A stretch of DNA of 64,000 nt from UBA4416 sp040389965 (GCA_040389965.1 JAZJZF010000001.1:41575-105574); one strand, 5' to 3'; shown: positions 1 to 9,189, numbered from the stretch's first letter. The notes: generated from the sequence alone by a model not told the origin. Numbers and translations are program-made.

Positions 1-661
1 CTTTCTTTTCTTTTACCCAATCCGAAAAAATAAGTGTTTCCGCTTTATTAAGCGCATTGAAGCCACAGATCAGTATTTTGGAAAATGGATCCATATAGGC
101 ATTTGATTTGTACAGTTCAACCGATTTCCTGTACATTAAACCCTGATACGCTTGTTTTTTGCTCAACAGTAACTTTGAGAGTTCCTCATAAATATCGCCC
201 ATTTGCGACATGAAATTGCAATAATCCTGTTGAGTAGGGGTTAGGTTACTTTCACTCAGCGACCAATTTTCGATTTCTTTTATTTCCTTCAGATTTTGGT
301 ACAAAGCTTTTGTATCAATTAAATACCTGTCGGCCTCGTTAAAATCCTGAAGCATTAAATTACCCCACTTCGAAAAAGAATCGAAAGGCTCGGCTTTCTC
401 CTTTAAAACAGTGCAATAGGCAATGTACAAGTCGCAGATCAGGTCAATGCTATCTGCCTGTTGTAATCCGGAAAGCCCTGAAACAAGCTCTTCAGCACTG
501 ATAATGGTTGGTAGCCATATTGTTTTGTTGTATACTTTGGCCAGATGCTGTTTAAGGTATAAAGCTCCCCGTTTATTAGGTAAAATGACACAAAGATGCT
601 CCGTTTGAGCTTGGTAATGCTCAAAAATATACTGTGCTGTACGGTATAAAAATGGGGTCAT
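1..661 (-). CDS. AddB/RecB-like PD-(D/E)XK nuclease family protein, N-terminal part (partial)
   Basis: Reading the minus strand from an ATG at 661-659 gives 220 uninterrupted codons to the window edge, so the 3' part of the gene is missing. The protein begins MTPFLYRTAQYIFEHY and continues with LCVILPNKRGALYLKQHLA, then FDSFSKWGNLMLQDFNEADRYL. This resembles the N-terminal inactivated helicase region of the large Bacteroidota AddB-like proteins that end in a PD-(D/E)XK nuclease domain and act in double-strand break repair. That assignment rests on remembered family patterns; the catalytic nuclease domain would lie outside the window. There is no signal peptide, so a cytoplasmic protein is expected. 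It diverges from the efflux genes at 907. Confidence 0.6.
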   Translation of the reverse strand, partial: MTPFLYRTAQYIFEHYQAQTEHLCVILPNKRGALYLKQHLAKVYNKTIWLPTIISAEELVSGLSGLQQADSIDLICDLYIAYCTVLKEKAEPFDSFSKWGNLMLQDFNEADRYLIDTKALYQNLKEIKEIENWSLSESNLTPTQQDYCNFMSQMGDIYEELSKLLLSKKQAYQGLMYRKSVELYKSNAYMDPFSKILICGFNALNKAETLIFSDWVKEKK

Positions 662-906
662 AGGAAACGGTGTATCAATCTAGAAAAATACTAAAAAACA
701 CTGCGTTATGCTAATTAATTATTTAATTTTGCGCATACGAATTTTACCAATGCCACTACTTTTTTTCCGTTTATGTAGAAGGATAGTTGACAGTGCTTTT
801 TTAGTTAAATTTACGTTGCATTTCTATTATAATAAACGGAAACAGAATATATGAATTACCGGGTTGCTTTAATACAAAATTAAATACTACAATAACGGAA
901 AATCAT

Positions 907-2358
907 ATGCCAATTAAAAGCAATAAAATTAAAAACATGAAACATTTTATTTACGGACTTATTTTTTTCGGTGTATCACATACCCTTTCTTCCCAGTCTA
1001 ATACCTGGGATTTGCAAAAGTGTATTGACTATGCGCAAAAAAACAATATCACTTTAAAGCAGTCAGAATTAAATACCTTTATCAGCAAAAATAATGCTAC
1101 GCAAAGTAAAGCAGCTATTTTACCAACCATTAATGCCGGTGCGCAGCACACTTATAACTTTGGTAGAACAATTGACCGTTACACCAATACCTTTGCAAAT
1201 ACTCAGGTTCTGTCGCAAAACTTTTTCCTTTCCAGCAATGTTCTGCTATGGTCGGGCTTAGCGCAGTACAATAACATAAAGGCCAATGAATATAATTACC
1301 TTTCGAGTTCCGAAAATTATCAGCAGCAAAAAAACGACCTGGCTTTAAATGTGGCTACAGCTTATATCAATGTTATATTTACAGATGAGTTGATACAGGT
1401 TTCGCAAAATCAGTTCAATATCTCAAAACAACAGCTTAACCGTACCGAAAAATTATCAGAAGCCGGAACAGTGGCTAAGAGTGCTGTTTTTGATATAAAG
1501 GCACAAATGGCTAATGATCAGGTTGGTTTAACGAATGCTGAAAATAATTACCAGATAGCATTGCTGAACTTAATTCAGTTATTGAATATAAATATGGACA
1601 GCCTTAAAAATTTCACAATAGTAAAACCTGATATTGAAGTGTTGAACTATGAGCTGGCAACTATTTCTGTACAACATATTTACGAAGAAGCCTTAAAAAA
1701 CCAGCACTCGGTTAAAAGCGCCAATTATGGATTACTGGCAGCCGAAAAAAATCTGGATGTAGCCAAGGGAAAAGTAAGCCCTACATTAAGTGCTACGGGT
1801 ACTCTGGGAACAGGTACATCGGGCTTGGATAAAAATGTGGTGAGTACAACTCTAAACGGGGCTGATCCCATTGGTATAACTTCAGGTGGTGATATTGTTT
1901 ATCAACCGCATTATGATATTGTGACTGCTAAAAAACCATTTGCCGATCAGTTTAAAGATAACGTCAATAAAAGTGTTGGATTTACATTGTCTGTACCTAT
2001 TTTTAATGGCTTACAAACATACACAGGAGTACAGAATGCAAAGATCAGTGCTCTTAACGCAAAGTATTCGCAAGACCTTGTTGCCCAGAATCTATATAAG
2101 ACCATTGCCCAGGCATATGTAAATGCGAAAGCAAGTTTAAATAAATACAATGCAAATAAGGCTTCGGTTGAAGCAGCGCAGCAATCGTTTAATTTTGCAG
2201 AACAGAAATATAATGTTGGTAACATCAGCACATTCGATTTTAATGATGCTAAAACACGTTTACAAAGTTCACAGAGTAATCTTGTACAAGCAAAATACGA
2301 TTACGTCTTCAGATTAAAAGTATTGGATTATTATCAGGGGAAAGCGTTAACGTTATAA
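907..2358 (+). CDS. TolC-type outer membrane efflux protein
   Basis: A 483-residue protein of the outer membrane efflux (OEP/TolC) family, which forms a trimeric channel-tunnel through the outer membrane for tripartite exporters. It has a signal peptide, best read from the internal Met at codon 11 (position 937, MKHFIYGLIFFGVSH), so the true start may be 937 rather than 907. The mature part shows the family's duplicated long-helix pattern, with Gln/Asn/Ala-rich helical stretches around residues 60-230 and 300-470 and the conserved VPIFNG-type motif near residue 365. Length is normal. A membrane-fusion protein follows after 171 bp, as expected for an exporter operon, but no inner-membrane pump gene is adjacent. 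The substrate cannot be deduced. Confidence 0.9.
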   Translation: MPIKSNKIKNMKHFIYGLIFFGVSHTLSSQSNTWDLQKCIDYAQKNNITLKQSELNTFISKNNATQSKAAILPTINAGAQHTYNFGRTIDRYTNTFANTQVLSQNFFLSSNVLLWSGLAQYNNIKANEYNYLSSSENYQQQKNDLALNVATAYINVIFTDELIQVSQNQFNISKQQLNRTEKLSEAGTVAKSAVFDIKAQMANDQVGLTNAENNYQIALLNLIQLLNINMDSLKNFTIVKPDIEVLNYELATISVQHIYEEALKNQHSVKSANYGLLAAEKNLDVAKGKVSPTLSATGTLGTGTSGLDKNVVSTTLNGADPIGITSGGDIVYQPHYDIVTAKKPFADQFKDNVNKSVGFTLSVPIFNGLQTYTGVQNAKISALNAKYSQDLVAQNLYKTIAQAYVNAKASLNKYNANKASVEAAQQSFNFAEQKYNVGNISTFDFNDAKTRLQSSQSNLVQAKYDYVFRLKVLDYYQGKALTL

Positions 2359-2475
2359 ATAAAAAAGAGTGTCCCATAGATTATGGAGAAATCATTCAGA
2401 GGTAAATAAGTTTTCAAGAAAAATGGGATATAAAATAAATTGATTAATAAACTATAATTAAAACTAACCCTTTGC

Positions 2476-2483
2476 TAGCTTTG
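2476..2483 (+). promoter_or_regulatory. Possible -7 promoter box before the efflux adaptor gene
   Basis: TAGCTTTG fits the Bacteroidota -7 consensus TAnnTTTG and lies 46 bp before the ATG at 2530. No clear TTTG -33 element sits at the right distance, so this is a weak call. If real, the adaptor can be transcribed apart from the TolC gene. Confidence 0.3.
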
Positions 2484-2529
2484 TGCTAAACTTTGTTTTC
2501 TCTACGGTTAAACAACAACTATTACATAT

Positions 2530-3882
2530 ATGAAAAGAATATATTGGATCATCATTATTTGCGTAGCACTATTAGTAGCTGTTATTTCCCTGAAATATCT
2601 TAAAGGAGAAGCTCCTACGGAAGTAACTACAGAAAAGGCAATGAAACGAAGTCTTATCGAAACAGTATCTGCAAATGGGAAAATACAGCCGGAAGCGGAA
2701 CTAAAAATTACCTCCGACGTTTCGGGTGAGATCGTTGAAATGCTTGTAAAAGAAGGTGAACAGGTTAAGAAGGGACAATTGCTTTGCCGCATAAAACCTG
2801 ATATTTACGAAAGCGCTTTTGAAAGAGTAGATGCCACAGTTAACAGTTCTAAAGCGAATCTACAGACAACGGTTTCGCAGTTAGCACAGGCTAAAGCCAA
2901 TTTAGCCAATGCAGAAGCTTCTTATGCACGTAATAAAAAACTATTCGACCAAAGTGTTATTTCGCAACAGGATATTGATGTTGCAAAGGCTTCTTATGAG
3001 TCGTCAAAAGCAAATGTAGAAGGTTTGATGGAAAGCATTAAAGCTGCAAATTATAATGTAAAAAGTGTAGAAGCTTCTTTAAAAGAAGCAAATTCTAATT
3101 TAGGTAAAACCTATATCTATGCGCCTGTTGATGGAACAGTTTCAAAACTGAATGTTGAAAAAGGAGAAAGAGTAGTGGGGGTGCAGGGTTTACAGGGAAC
3201 AGAGATTTTACGTTTGGCCAATTTAAATGAAATGGAAGCAAGCGTAGAAGTTAATGAAAATGATATTATCCGCATCCATAAAAACGATACAGCTATTATT
3301 GAAGTAGATGCCTACATCGGTAAAAAGTTCAGGGGAATAGTAACCGAAGTAGCTAATTCGGCTAATACCACCGGTATTTCTGTTGATCAGGTAACTAACT
3401 TTGTTGTGAAAATAAGAATGATAAGAGAATCATACCTTGATTTAATTACCGAAAATAATCCTGCTCCGTTTCGCCCGGGAATGAGTGCCAGTGTTGAGAT
3501 TCAGACTAAACGAGCTATCGACATTATTACAGTTCCTATTCCTGCAGTAACCACCCGCAGTAACGATACAACCAAAACAAAAGGCCCTGGTCAGGGAGGT
3601 GAAGAAGATGAGGGAATAGTTGTAAAGGATGAAAAAGAAGAGAAACTAAATAAGAAAAAAGAAGAGATCAAAGAATGCGTTTTCTTAAATGTAAATGGAG
3701 TCGTGAAAATGGTTTATGTAACTACCGGTATACAGGATAATGATTATATAGAGATCAAAAAAGGTATAAAAGTGGGCGATGAAGTTATATCAGGCCCATA
3801 TGGCGCGGTTTCCAAAACATTGAAAAAAGATTCTAAAATTAAAGTAGTAACCAAAGACCAGCTGTTTTCAGATAAAAAATAA
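2530..3882 (+). CDS. HlyD/MacA-type periplasmic adaptor of an efflux system
   Basis: A 450-residue membrane-fusion protein. A single N-terminal membrane anchor lies at about residues 4-22. A biotinyl-lipoyl half follows (VSGEIVEMLVKEGEQVKKGQLL, about 60-85), then a long coiled-coil hairpin rich in Ala/Lys/Ser (about 95-195), the second lipoyl half (YAPVDGTVSKLNVEKGERV) and beta-barrel segments. It should link an inner-membrane transporter to the TolC channel encoded just upstream. Near residues 345-385 is a highly charged insertion (GGEEDEGIVV...KEEKLNKKKEE) between the barrel and the membrane-proximal domain; it is not a family hallmark. An ABC (MacB-like) or RND partner normally follows, but tsaB is next here, so the pump must be encoded elsewhere. 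Confidence 0.9.
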   Translation: MKRIYWIIIICVALLVAVISLKYLKGEAPTEVTTEKAMKRSLIETVSANGKIQPEAELKITSDVSGEIVEMLVKEGEQVKKGQLLCRIKPDIYESAFERVDATVNSSKANLQTTVSQLAQAKANLANAEASYARNKKLFDQSVISQQDIDVAKASYESSKANVEGLMESIKAANYNVKSVEASLKEANSNLGKTYIYAPVDGTVSKLNVEKGERVVGVQGLQGTEILRLANLNEMEASVEVNENDIIRIHKNDTAIIEVDAYIGKKFRGIVTEVANSANTTGISVDQVTNFVVKIRMIRESYLDLITENNPAPFRPGMSASVEIQTKRAIDIITVPIPAVTTRSNDTTKTKGPGQGGEEDEGIVVKDEKEEKLNKKKEEIKECVFLNVNGVVKMVYVTTGIQDNDYIEIKKGIKVGDEVISGPYGAVSKTLKKDSKIKVVTKDQLFSDKK

Positions 3883-3883
3883 A

Positions 3884-4567
3884 TTGGCATTTATTTTACA
3901 TATCGAATCCAGCTCCACCATGTGTTCTGTTGCTTTATCAAACAATGATCAACTCATTGCCTTGAAAGAGTTGAATGCAGGTTACACCCACGCCGAAAAT
4001 TTGCATGTGTTTATCAAAACGGTACTCGATCAGGCAAACATTTTACCTGCACAATTGCAGGCTGTTTCGGTAAGTTCGGGCCCCGGCTCTTATACCGGTT
4101 TGCGTATTGGGTTCTCTGCGGCAAAAGGCTTGGCATATGCCTTATCTATTCCTTTAATAGTGGTTGATACCCTGAAAGTACTGACCACACTGGCTATAAA
4201 AAAATACCAGACCGATACATTCTATTGTCCTATGCTCGATGCCCGGCGAATGGAAGTATACACTGCCATGTATAATGCTAATATTGAAACAATAACGGTA
4301 CCTCATGCTTTAATACTGGATGAACAAAGTATTACACAATTTAAAGATCAGGAAAAGCCATTGTGCTTTTTTGGCGATGGCATGCCAAAAGCAAAAGAGT
4401 TATTACAGGTATTGCCGCATGTACATTTTATAGAAGATATAGCTTCCGGCTCAGAAGCTATGATAAACCTGGCCTACAAGCAATTTTTAAATAAAGAATT
4501 TGCAGATGTAGCTTATGCGGAACCATTTTATCTGAAAGAATTTTTCTTTACAACATCTAAAAAATAA
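3884..4567 (+). CDS. tsaB: tRNA threonylcarbamoyladenosine biosynthesis protein TsaB
   Basis: A 227-residue actin-fold protein of the TsaB/YeaZ family, part of the complex that with TsaD and TsaE makes the t6A37 modification on ANN-decoding tRNAs. The N-terminus ILHIESSSTMCSVAL and the signature SGPGSYTGLRIGFSAAKGLA (about residues 67-86) are diagnostic. The start is TTG at 3884: the preceding adaptor stop ends at 3882, no ATG is available, and family members begin at this point. The one-base spacing suggests translational coupling to the adaptor gene, although the two proteins have unrelated roles. Essential housekeeping gene in most bacteria. Confidence 0.92.
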   Translation: MAFILHIESSSTMCSVALSNNDQLIALKELNAGYTHAENLHVFIKTVLDQANILPAQLQAVSVSSGPGSYTGLRIGFSAAKGLAYALSIPLIVVDTLKVLTTLAIKKYQTDTFYCPMLDARRMEVYTAMYNANIETITVPHALILDEQSITQFKDQEKPLCFFGDGMPKAKELLQVLPHVHFIEDIASGSEAMINLAYKQFLNKEFADVAYAEPFYLKEFFFTTSKK

Positions 4568-4582
4568 ATTTGATAATTTATA

Positions 4583-5461
4583 ATGATATTAGAACATAAA
4601 AAAATAGCATTTGTCATTAATCCCAATGCAGGAGTTAAAAAGAAAATTAATGTCATTGAATTTATTAAAGATAATTTTCCAAAAACAATCGATTACGATC
4701 TTATCGTTTGGAAGAATGCCAATGACTTTGACTCTGTTAAACAACAGATCATTATAGGTAAGTATACTATTGTTGTTGCTTGTGGTGGTGATGGTACCGT
4801 AAATATGGTGGCTGCAACAGTGGCTGATACGACCATGGCCATGGCTATTTTACCGCTTGGTTCAGGTAATGGTCTGGCAAGAAGCAATGGTATTCCTTTA
4901 AAATTAAAAGAAGCATTAAAGGTGATTGTTAATGCACGAATTAAAAAAATTGATGGCGCTTTAATTAATGGCATTCCGTTTTTTTGTACTGCGGGTGTTG
5001 GTTTTGATGCATTAATTGCTGCTAAGTTTGCAGCCAGTACCAAACGTGGTTTGGTCACTTATTTTAAAACCAGTGTGCGGGAGTTTTTTTCGTATAAGCC
5101 TAACGATTACAAAATAACCGTTGATGGAAATACTATAACTACAAAAGCATTTTTAATAACAGTAGCTAATGCCGGCCAATGGGGTAACGATGTTTATATT
5201 TCGCCGGAAGCCTCCTTAAATGATGGTATCTTGCACGTCAGCATCTTAAAACCATTTGTTATGCCAAGTATTGTTCCCATTGGTATAAAATTGTTCATGA
5301 AAAAAATACATACTTCCGCTCATTTGTTATCATTAAACGGGAAACATATCGAAATAGAATTTACGGGAAACCTGCCTGTACATTTTGATGGAGAGCCACT
5401 GGCAGTTGAAAATAAAATAACCATTGACATCAGGCCTGATTCCCTGAAGGTAGTGTGTTAA
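4583..5461 (+). CDS. Diacylglycerol/sphingosine kinase-like lipid kinase (YegS/BmrU family)
   Basis: A 292-residue protein with the DAGK catalytic-domain hallmarks: N-terminal NPNAG (about residues 13-17), nucleotide-binding GGDGTVNMVA (about 67-76) and LPLGSGNGLARSNGIP (about 90-105). The C-terminal half (DGILHVSILKPF, HFDGEPL) matches the YegS-type lipid kinase beta-sandwich. It is predicted to phosphorylate a lipid such as diacylglycerol at the cytoplasmic membrane face; the substrate is not defined by sequence. It lies 15 bp after tsaB, probably in the same operon. Its last 32 bases overlap the 3' end of the convergent phosphatase gene. Confidence 0.88.
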   Translation: MILEHKKIAFVINPNAGVKKKINVIEFIKDNFPKTIDYDLIVWKNANDFDSVKQQIIIGKYTIVVACGGDGTVNMVAATVADTTMAMAILPLGSGNGLARSNGIPLKLKEALKVIVNARIKKIDGALINGIPFFCTAGVGFDALIAAKFAASTKRGLVTYFKTSVREFFSYKPNDYKITVDGNTITTKAFLITVANAGQWGNDVYISPEASLNDGILHVSILKPFVMPSIVPIGIKLFMKKIHTSAHLLSLNGKHIEIEFTGNLPVHFDGEPLAVENKITIDIRPDSLKVVC

Positions 5462-5786
5462 TGTATTGATTAAGATAACTATCTACCTTGGTTGTAATAT
5501 CATCAATCAATTCCGGATCCATAAATTGGTATTCGTCGGGAATATCAAGAATAACAATACTTTGATGATTGATCTCAGATGCGTATGTGTCAAGGATCCG
5601 TTGTTTGTGTTTCTTTTCCATAACAAAGATAATATCGGCCCAGTGTATCGTTTTTGCATTTAATTTAACACGAGCCGAAGGTTCGGTACCTGCAGACCGT
5701 ACATCAAGATCCTGTCTGGTTTTATAAATGGCTTCTGCCGTTGGGCTTCGCCATTGATTACGACTACAAACAAATAAGATGTTCAT
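5430..5786 (-). CDS. Short low-molecular-weight protein tyrosine phosphatase-like protein
   Basis: A 118-residue protein starting MNILFVCSRNQWRSPTAE. It carries the CX5R phosphatase loop (C7-SRNQW-R13-S) and a candidate general-acid motif DIPDEY (D81/D84). It is shorter than classical LMW-PTPs of about 150 residues and belongs to the compact CSRN...RSPTAE subgroup found across bacteria. Phosphotyrosine or another phosphomonoester could be the substrate. It converges on the lipid kinase gene, overlapping its 3' end by 32 bp. Confidence 0.82.
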   Translation of the reverse strand: MNILFVCSRNQWRSPTAEAIYKTRQDLDVRSAGTEPSARVKLNAKTIHWADIIFVMEKKHKQRILDTYASEINHQSIVILDIPDEYQFMDPELIDDITTKVDSYLNQYINTLPSGNQA

Positions 5787-5846
5787 GTGTGTGTTACTTT
5801 ATAAATAATACGTAATCCTGAATTGATAATCCTTTATGAATTCCGG

Positions 5847-7628
5847 CTAAACAGAAACTCCAATAATTAAAATGTCATCTACCTGCTCAAGGTTCCCACG
5901 CCATTCTTCAATGGTTTGGTTAAGCATGTTTTTCTGTTTTTCGATAGGTAATTTACTGGCTTCCACTAAGAGGTTACGGAAATTACCCGCCATAAACTTT
6001 TTACCTTTTGGTCCGCCAAACTGATCAGCATAACCATCTGAGAAGATATAAATTTTATCGCCTTTTTGTAATTGAATGGTATTGTTAGTGAAATTTTGTT
6101 TTTCGCCAATAAACATTCCCACCGGGAATTTATCAGCTTTATGTTGCAGTAATTCGTTTCCGCGAACAATATATAAAGGGTTAAATGCACCGGCAAACTG
6201 AAGCTCCATCGTTTTATAATTAATGGCGCATAATGACATATCCATGCCGTCTTTTGTTTGCTGTTCGGATGTAGTGGTATGAAGTGTGTGTGCTACACCA
6301 TCATTCATCATATCCATAATAATGGATGGCTCGTTGCGATCTGTTGTTTTTAAAATATCTTTTAAAAGATTGTAACCAACAATACTCATAAATGCTCCCG
6401 GTACACCATGTCCTGTACAATCTACCGCTGCAAAATAGGCCCAATCGCCTTTCTTATCAATCCAGTAAAAATCGCCACTTACAATGTCTTTTGGCTTATA
6501 CAATACAAACGATTCCGGCAAAATGGTTTTTACCAGATTATTGGGAGGTAAAATGGCTTCCTGAATACGTTTAGCGTAATGGATACTATCTGTTACCTGT
6601 TTAAAAAGTATTTCCAGTTCTTTAGTCTTAACTTCAATCTCTTCTTTTTGTTTTACAACCTCTTCGGTTCTGGCAACTACTTTTTGTTCGAGTACTTTTT
6701 CGTTTTCAGATAAACTATCCCTCATGATAAGGAGTGCATGCCCTAAGGAATCATCTTTACTAAGTGGTTTATAATAGGCTTCAAAATTCCCTTTACCCGT
6801 TTGTTTGGCAAACTCTGTGGTACTTTCCATCGATTCTACCAGGCTGTTAAGAGCTGTACCCATTTCTCCAATTTCATCGGTACGGTAACTGATACGCGCT
6901 TTTGGTAAAATTCCTAATCCCATTGACAAGAGCATTTTTTTAAGCAACTGAATAGGTTTTGTAATAGAACGTGTCGTATACAATGCAATTAAGATTCCGC
7001 CAATAATTAATCCTATACCCAATAGTTTTACGAAACGATCGAGGAAATTAAACGACTTAAACATTTCGTTAGTCGTGGACTCCGCTTTGTTTTCTTTTTG
7101 TGCAATAAGCTCATTTAATTGTTTGTAAAGCGCTTTAATTTTTTCTTCGGTATCATCGTAAGAGAACTGTGCTGTAAAATAAACGTTGGCATCTTTATAA
7201 GATTCAAACGATGAAAGCACAGACATAATCTCTGTTTTATACACATTAAATAACCCGTCGGAAAAAGTAATAATTGCTTTAAATTTCTCCTGCTCATCCT
7301 TAGTCCAGTCCTGCGACAGGAATATGATTTTTGTTTTGATGTTAGGATAATCTTTATTGATCAGGCTTCTTAGCTCATTTTTAAATGGTTCATCATCACG
7401 CGATGGATTATAATACCATTTTGCCATTAAAGTCTGCGATTTCTGAAGAAGGAAGTTATACTCTTTAAGTGCAGATACGGAAGGCGTTACCTGACTTACT
7501 ACTGATTCTGTTTGTTGTTTACTGGTAGTAACCGTTACAATAGTTAAAATAAAGGCGATCATCGTTAAGAATAATAATACTCCAAACCCTGTCCCTATTT
7601 TCCTACCAATTGTAAACTTAAATGCCAT
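5847..7628 (-). CDS. Membrane HAMP-domain sensor with SpoIIE-type (PP2C) serine phosphatase output
   Basis: A 593-residue protein. A first membrane helix (about residues 14-35) and a second (about 200-220) bracket a periplasmic sensor of about 165 residues with no recognised domain. A HAMP linker follows (TTRSITKPIQLLKKML...), then a coiled coil (about 310-360) and a C-terminal SpoIIE/PPM phosphatase. Metal-site motifs are visible: GDFYWID, DCTGHGVPGAFMS, DGMDMSLCAI and IFSDGYADQFGG. Such proteins usually dephosphorylate an anti-anti-sigma (STAS) partner, but no STAS or anti-sigma kinase gene is adjacent. It is the third gene of an operon with a TPR protein (15 bp spacing) and a YfiR-like protein, suggesting that these feed its sensor. 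Confidence 0.88.
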   Translation of the reverse strand: MAFKFTIGRKIGTGFGVLLFLTMIAFILTIVTVTTSKQQTESVVSQVTPSVSALKEYNFLLQKSQTLMAKWYYNPSRDDEPFKNELRSLINKDYPNIKTKIIFLSQDWTKDEQEKFKAIITFSDGLFNVYKTEIMSVLSSFESYKDANVYFTAQFSYDDTEEKIKALYKQLNELIAQKENKAESTTNEMFKSFNFLDRFVKLLGIGLIIGGILIALYTTRSITKPIQLLKKMLLSMGLGILPKARISYRTDEIGEMGTALNSLVESMESTTEFAKQTGKGNFEAYYKPLSKDDSLGHALLIMRDSLSENEKVLEQKVVARTEEVVKQKEEIEVKTKELEILFKQVTDSIHYAKRIQEAILPPNNLVKTILPESFVLYKPKDIVSGDFYWIDKKGDWAYFAAVDCTGHGVPGAFMSIVGYNLLKDILKTTDRNEPSIIMDMMNDGVAHTLHTTTSEQQTKDGMDMSLCAINYKTMELQFAGAFNPLYIVRGNELLQHKADKFPVGMFIGEKQNFTNNTIQLQKGDKIYIFSDGYADQFGGPKGKKFMAGNFRNLLVEASKLPIEKQKNMLNQTIEEWRGNLEQVDDILIIGVSV

Positions 7629-7643
7629 ATTAGAGTTAGCCTG

Positions 7644-8555
7644 TTATTTTTGTTCTGTTAAGGCCTCTTTCTTTTGTTTAAACTCGTTCGCTTTTTCTTC
7701 GTCCATCAACGCAGAATAACTACCCTGTAAACTTTCCAGGGCTTTCTTGTTTTTGGGATCGAGTTCATAAACTTTGATCATAAATGGCAATGACTGTTTA
7801 AATAATTTTTTTGCATTTTCCTGTATCACGTCTAATTGTGCCAGATCAACATCATAATCCATCATACGCATAAGTGTTGCGCCCTGGTTATAGTACAAAA
7901 TCCCTAAATTAATATTTGCTGTAATATTTTTTGGATCAAGCTCCAATACCTTTAACAGAGCTGATTTTGCAATATCGCCGTATTTTTGATTGAAATTATT
8001 TTTCACATACATATCGGCAAATAAACTACCGGTTGCTTTGTAATACTCAATATCTTTTTCTTTAAAATCAAATGCAGGATTAATCACAGCGTTATATTTT
8101 TTGTATTTAATATAACATCCTTCCGATTTAACAGGGTTTAAAGAATCCTGAAGTAAAGTAATGCAAAGCTTGTAGTAACCTGCCGCTGCGTTTTTAATAA
8201 ACGCCATATTATTATCCTTGTAAGTATTCTCTTTATCCAGTAAAACTGATTGAACAGCAGACTTTACAGAAGTATCCAACAGGTTAATTTTATATGAATT
8301 TTTTAAGTCAGGTTGTTTAAAAAACTGCAGGTAAGCGTAAGCCCTTATATGCCATGCAGCAGCATCATTTTTAGTTTCGGGATGCACAACGGTTTTGTCG
8401 AGTAAAGGAATGGCTTTGTCGAACTGCTTGGTATTACACAGCTCCTGAGCTTCCATCAACAAATTATTTTGAGCATTGGCGTGAACACACAAAAATATCA
8501 CTAAACAGCAAAGGCTGCTTTTGATGCAATGATATGGTTTTGAAATGTTTATCAC
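7644..8555 (-). CDS. Secreted TPR-repeat protein of the YfiR/SpoIIE operon
   Basis: A 303-residue protein with an N-terminal signal sequence ending near VHANAQ (about residue 29) and tetratricopeptide-like repeats. The clearest are KALLKVLELDPKNITANINLGILYYNQG (about 200-228) and LPFMIKVYELDPKNKKALESL (about 250-270). It is predicted to be periplasmic or lipid-face associated, acting as a scaffold. It sits between the YfiR-like gene (23 bp) and the phosphatase gene (15 bp), so the three are almost certainly cotranscribed. No enzymatic motif is seen. The repeat fold is clear; the partner role is inferred only from position. Confidence 0.8.
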   Translation of the reverse strand: MINISKPYHCIKSSLCCLVIFLCVHANAQNNLLMEAQELCNTKQFDKAIPLLDKTVVHPETKNDAAAWHIRAYAYLQFFKQPDLKNSYKINLLDTSVKSAVQSVLLDKENTYKDNNMAFIKNAAAGYYKLCITLLQDSLNPVKSEGCYIKYKKYNAVINPAFDFKEKDIEYYKATGSLFADMYVKNNFNQKYGDIAKSALLKVLELDPKNITANINLGILYYNQGATLMRMMDYDVDLAQLDVIQENAKKLFKQSLPFMIKVYELDPKNKKALESLQGSYSALMDEEKANEFKQKKEALTEQK

Positions 8556-8578
8556 TTAATACAAACTTAATAATTTAT

Positions 8579-9109
8579 TTAATCAACAGCAATAGCTAAA
8601 TTTTTTAGTTCATCACTCGTTTTTAATCCGGCCGATACGGCATTACTTTTATTATACTCAAATTTTTGCTTGTTATCTACCGCCACAAAATTGATCGCGG
8701 CACCTGCTCTTGCCAATCCGTTCTTTTCTGTAACAATTAAAGCACCCTTCCCTTTAAATTTCGAAATTACTTCCTTTAAAACATCGGAGGCATCGCTTAA
8801 AATATAGATAATATGGGGTCTTAAATTAATATCGATGGTATTACTCGGTTTAATCTCCAGTTTTTGATTGCCAACCTGTTTAACCGCCGCCATTTTATTG
8901 AGTTCCTGATTTATGTTTGGATTTGTACCAATTACCTGGATAATGAAATTACCGGATTTCATTTTTTCGGGCCACTCAAAATAGCGTGTAAAATTGTAGA
9001 TAAAGATGGCTTTTCCCTTGGAAACAGGATCGAAATTAGGTTGTTGCTGAAAGCTGAGACTCGAAAAAGCCAACACTAATAATAAGATATGTCTTATAAA
9101 AATTTTCAA
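8579..9109 (-). CDS. YfiR-like periplasmic protein (DUF4154)
   Basis: A 176-residue protein with a signal peptide (cleavage near SLSFQQQ, about residue 20), followed by KAIFIYNFTRYFEWPEKMKSG and a late GALIVTEKNGLARAGAAINF-type segment, both typical of the YfiR/DUF4154 family. In Pseudomonas YfiR is a periplasmic repressor of the diguanylate cyclase YfiN. Here the membrane partner is most likely the HAMP/SpoIIE phosphatase two genes downstream, by context only. First gene of the operon, about 49 bp after a well-formed promoter box. The Cys pairs used for redox control in Pseudomonas YfiR are not visible in this sequence. Confidence 0.83.
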   Translation of the reverse strand: MKIFIRHILLLVLAFSSLSFQQQPNFDPVSKGKAIFIYNFTRYFEWPEKMKSGNFIIQVIGTNPNINQELNKMAAVKQVGNQKLEIKPSNTIDINLRPHIIYILSDASDVLKEVISKFKGKGALIVTEKNGLARAGAAINFVAVDNKQKFEYNKSNAVSAGLKTSDELKNLAIAVD

Positions 9110-9157
9110 TCCTGATCTTTAGCTATACAAACTGTTTGCCAGTTTTTCTACAACCAA

Positions 9158-9189
9158 CAAATATAACATTTAGAGCTTAAGAATTCAAA
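9158..9189 (-). promoter_or_regulatory. Bacteroidota-type promoter of the YfiR/TPR/SpoIIE operon
   Basis: On the minus strand TTTG (9189-9186) is followed after 20 bp by TATATTTG (9165-9158), fitting the Bacteroidota -33/-7 consensus in both boxes. It would start transcription roughly 45 bp before the ATG at 9109. Confidence 0.65.

Noticed and set aside
423..624. Two 61-residue open frames on opposite strands
   Set aside because: Both are shadows of the AddB/RecB-like gene that reads the minus strand in another frame from 661 to the window edge.
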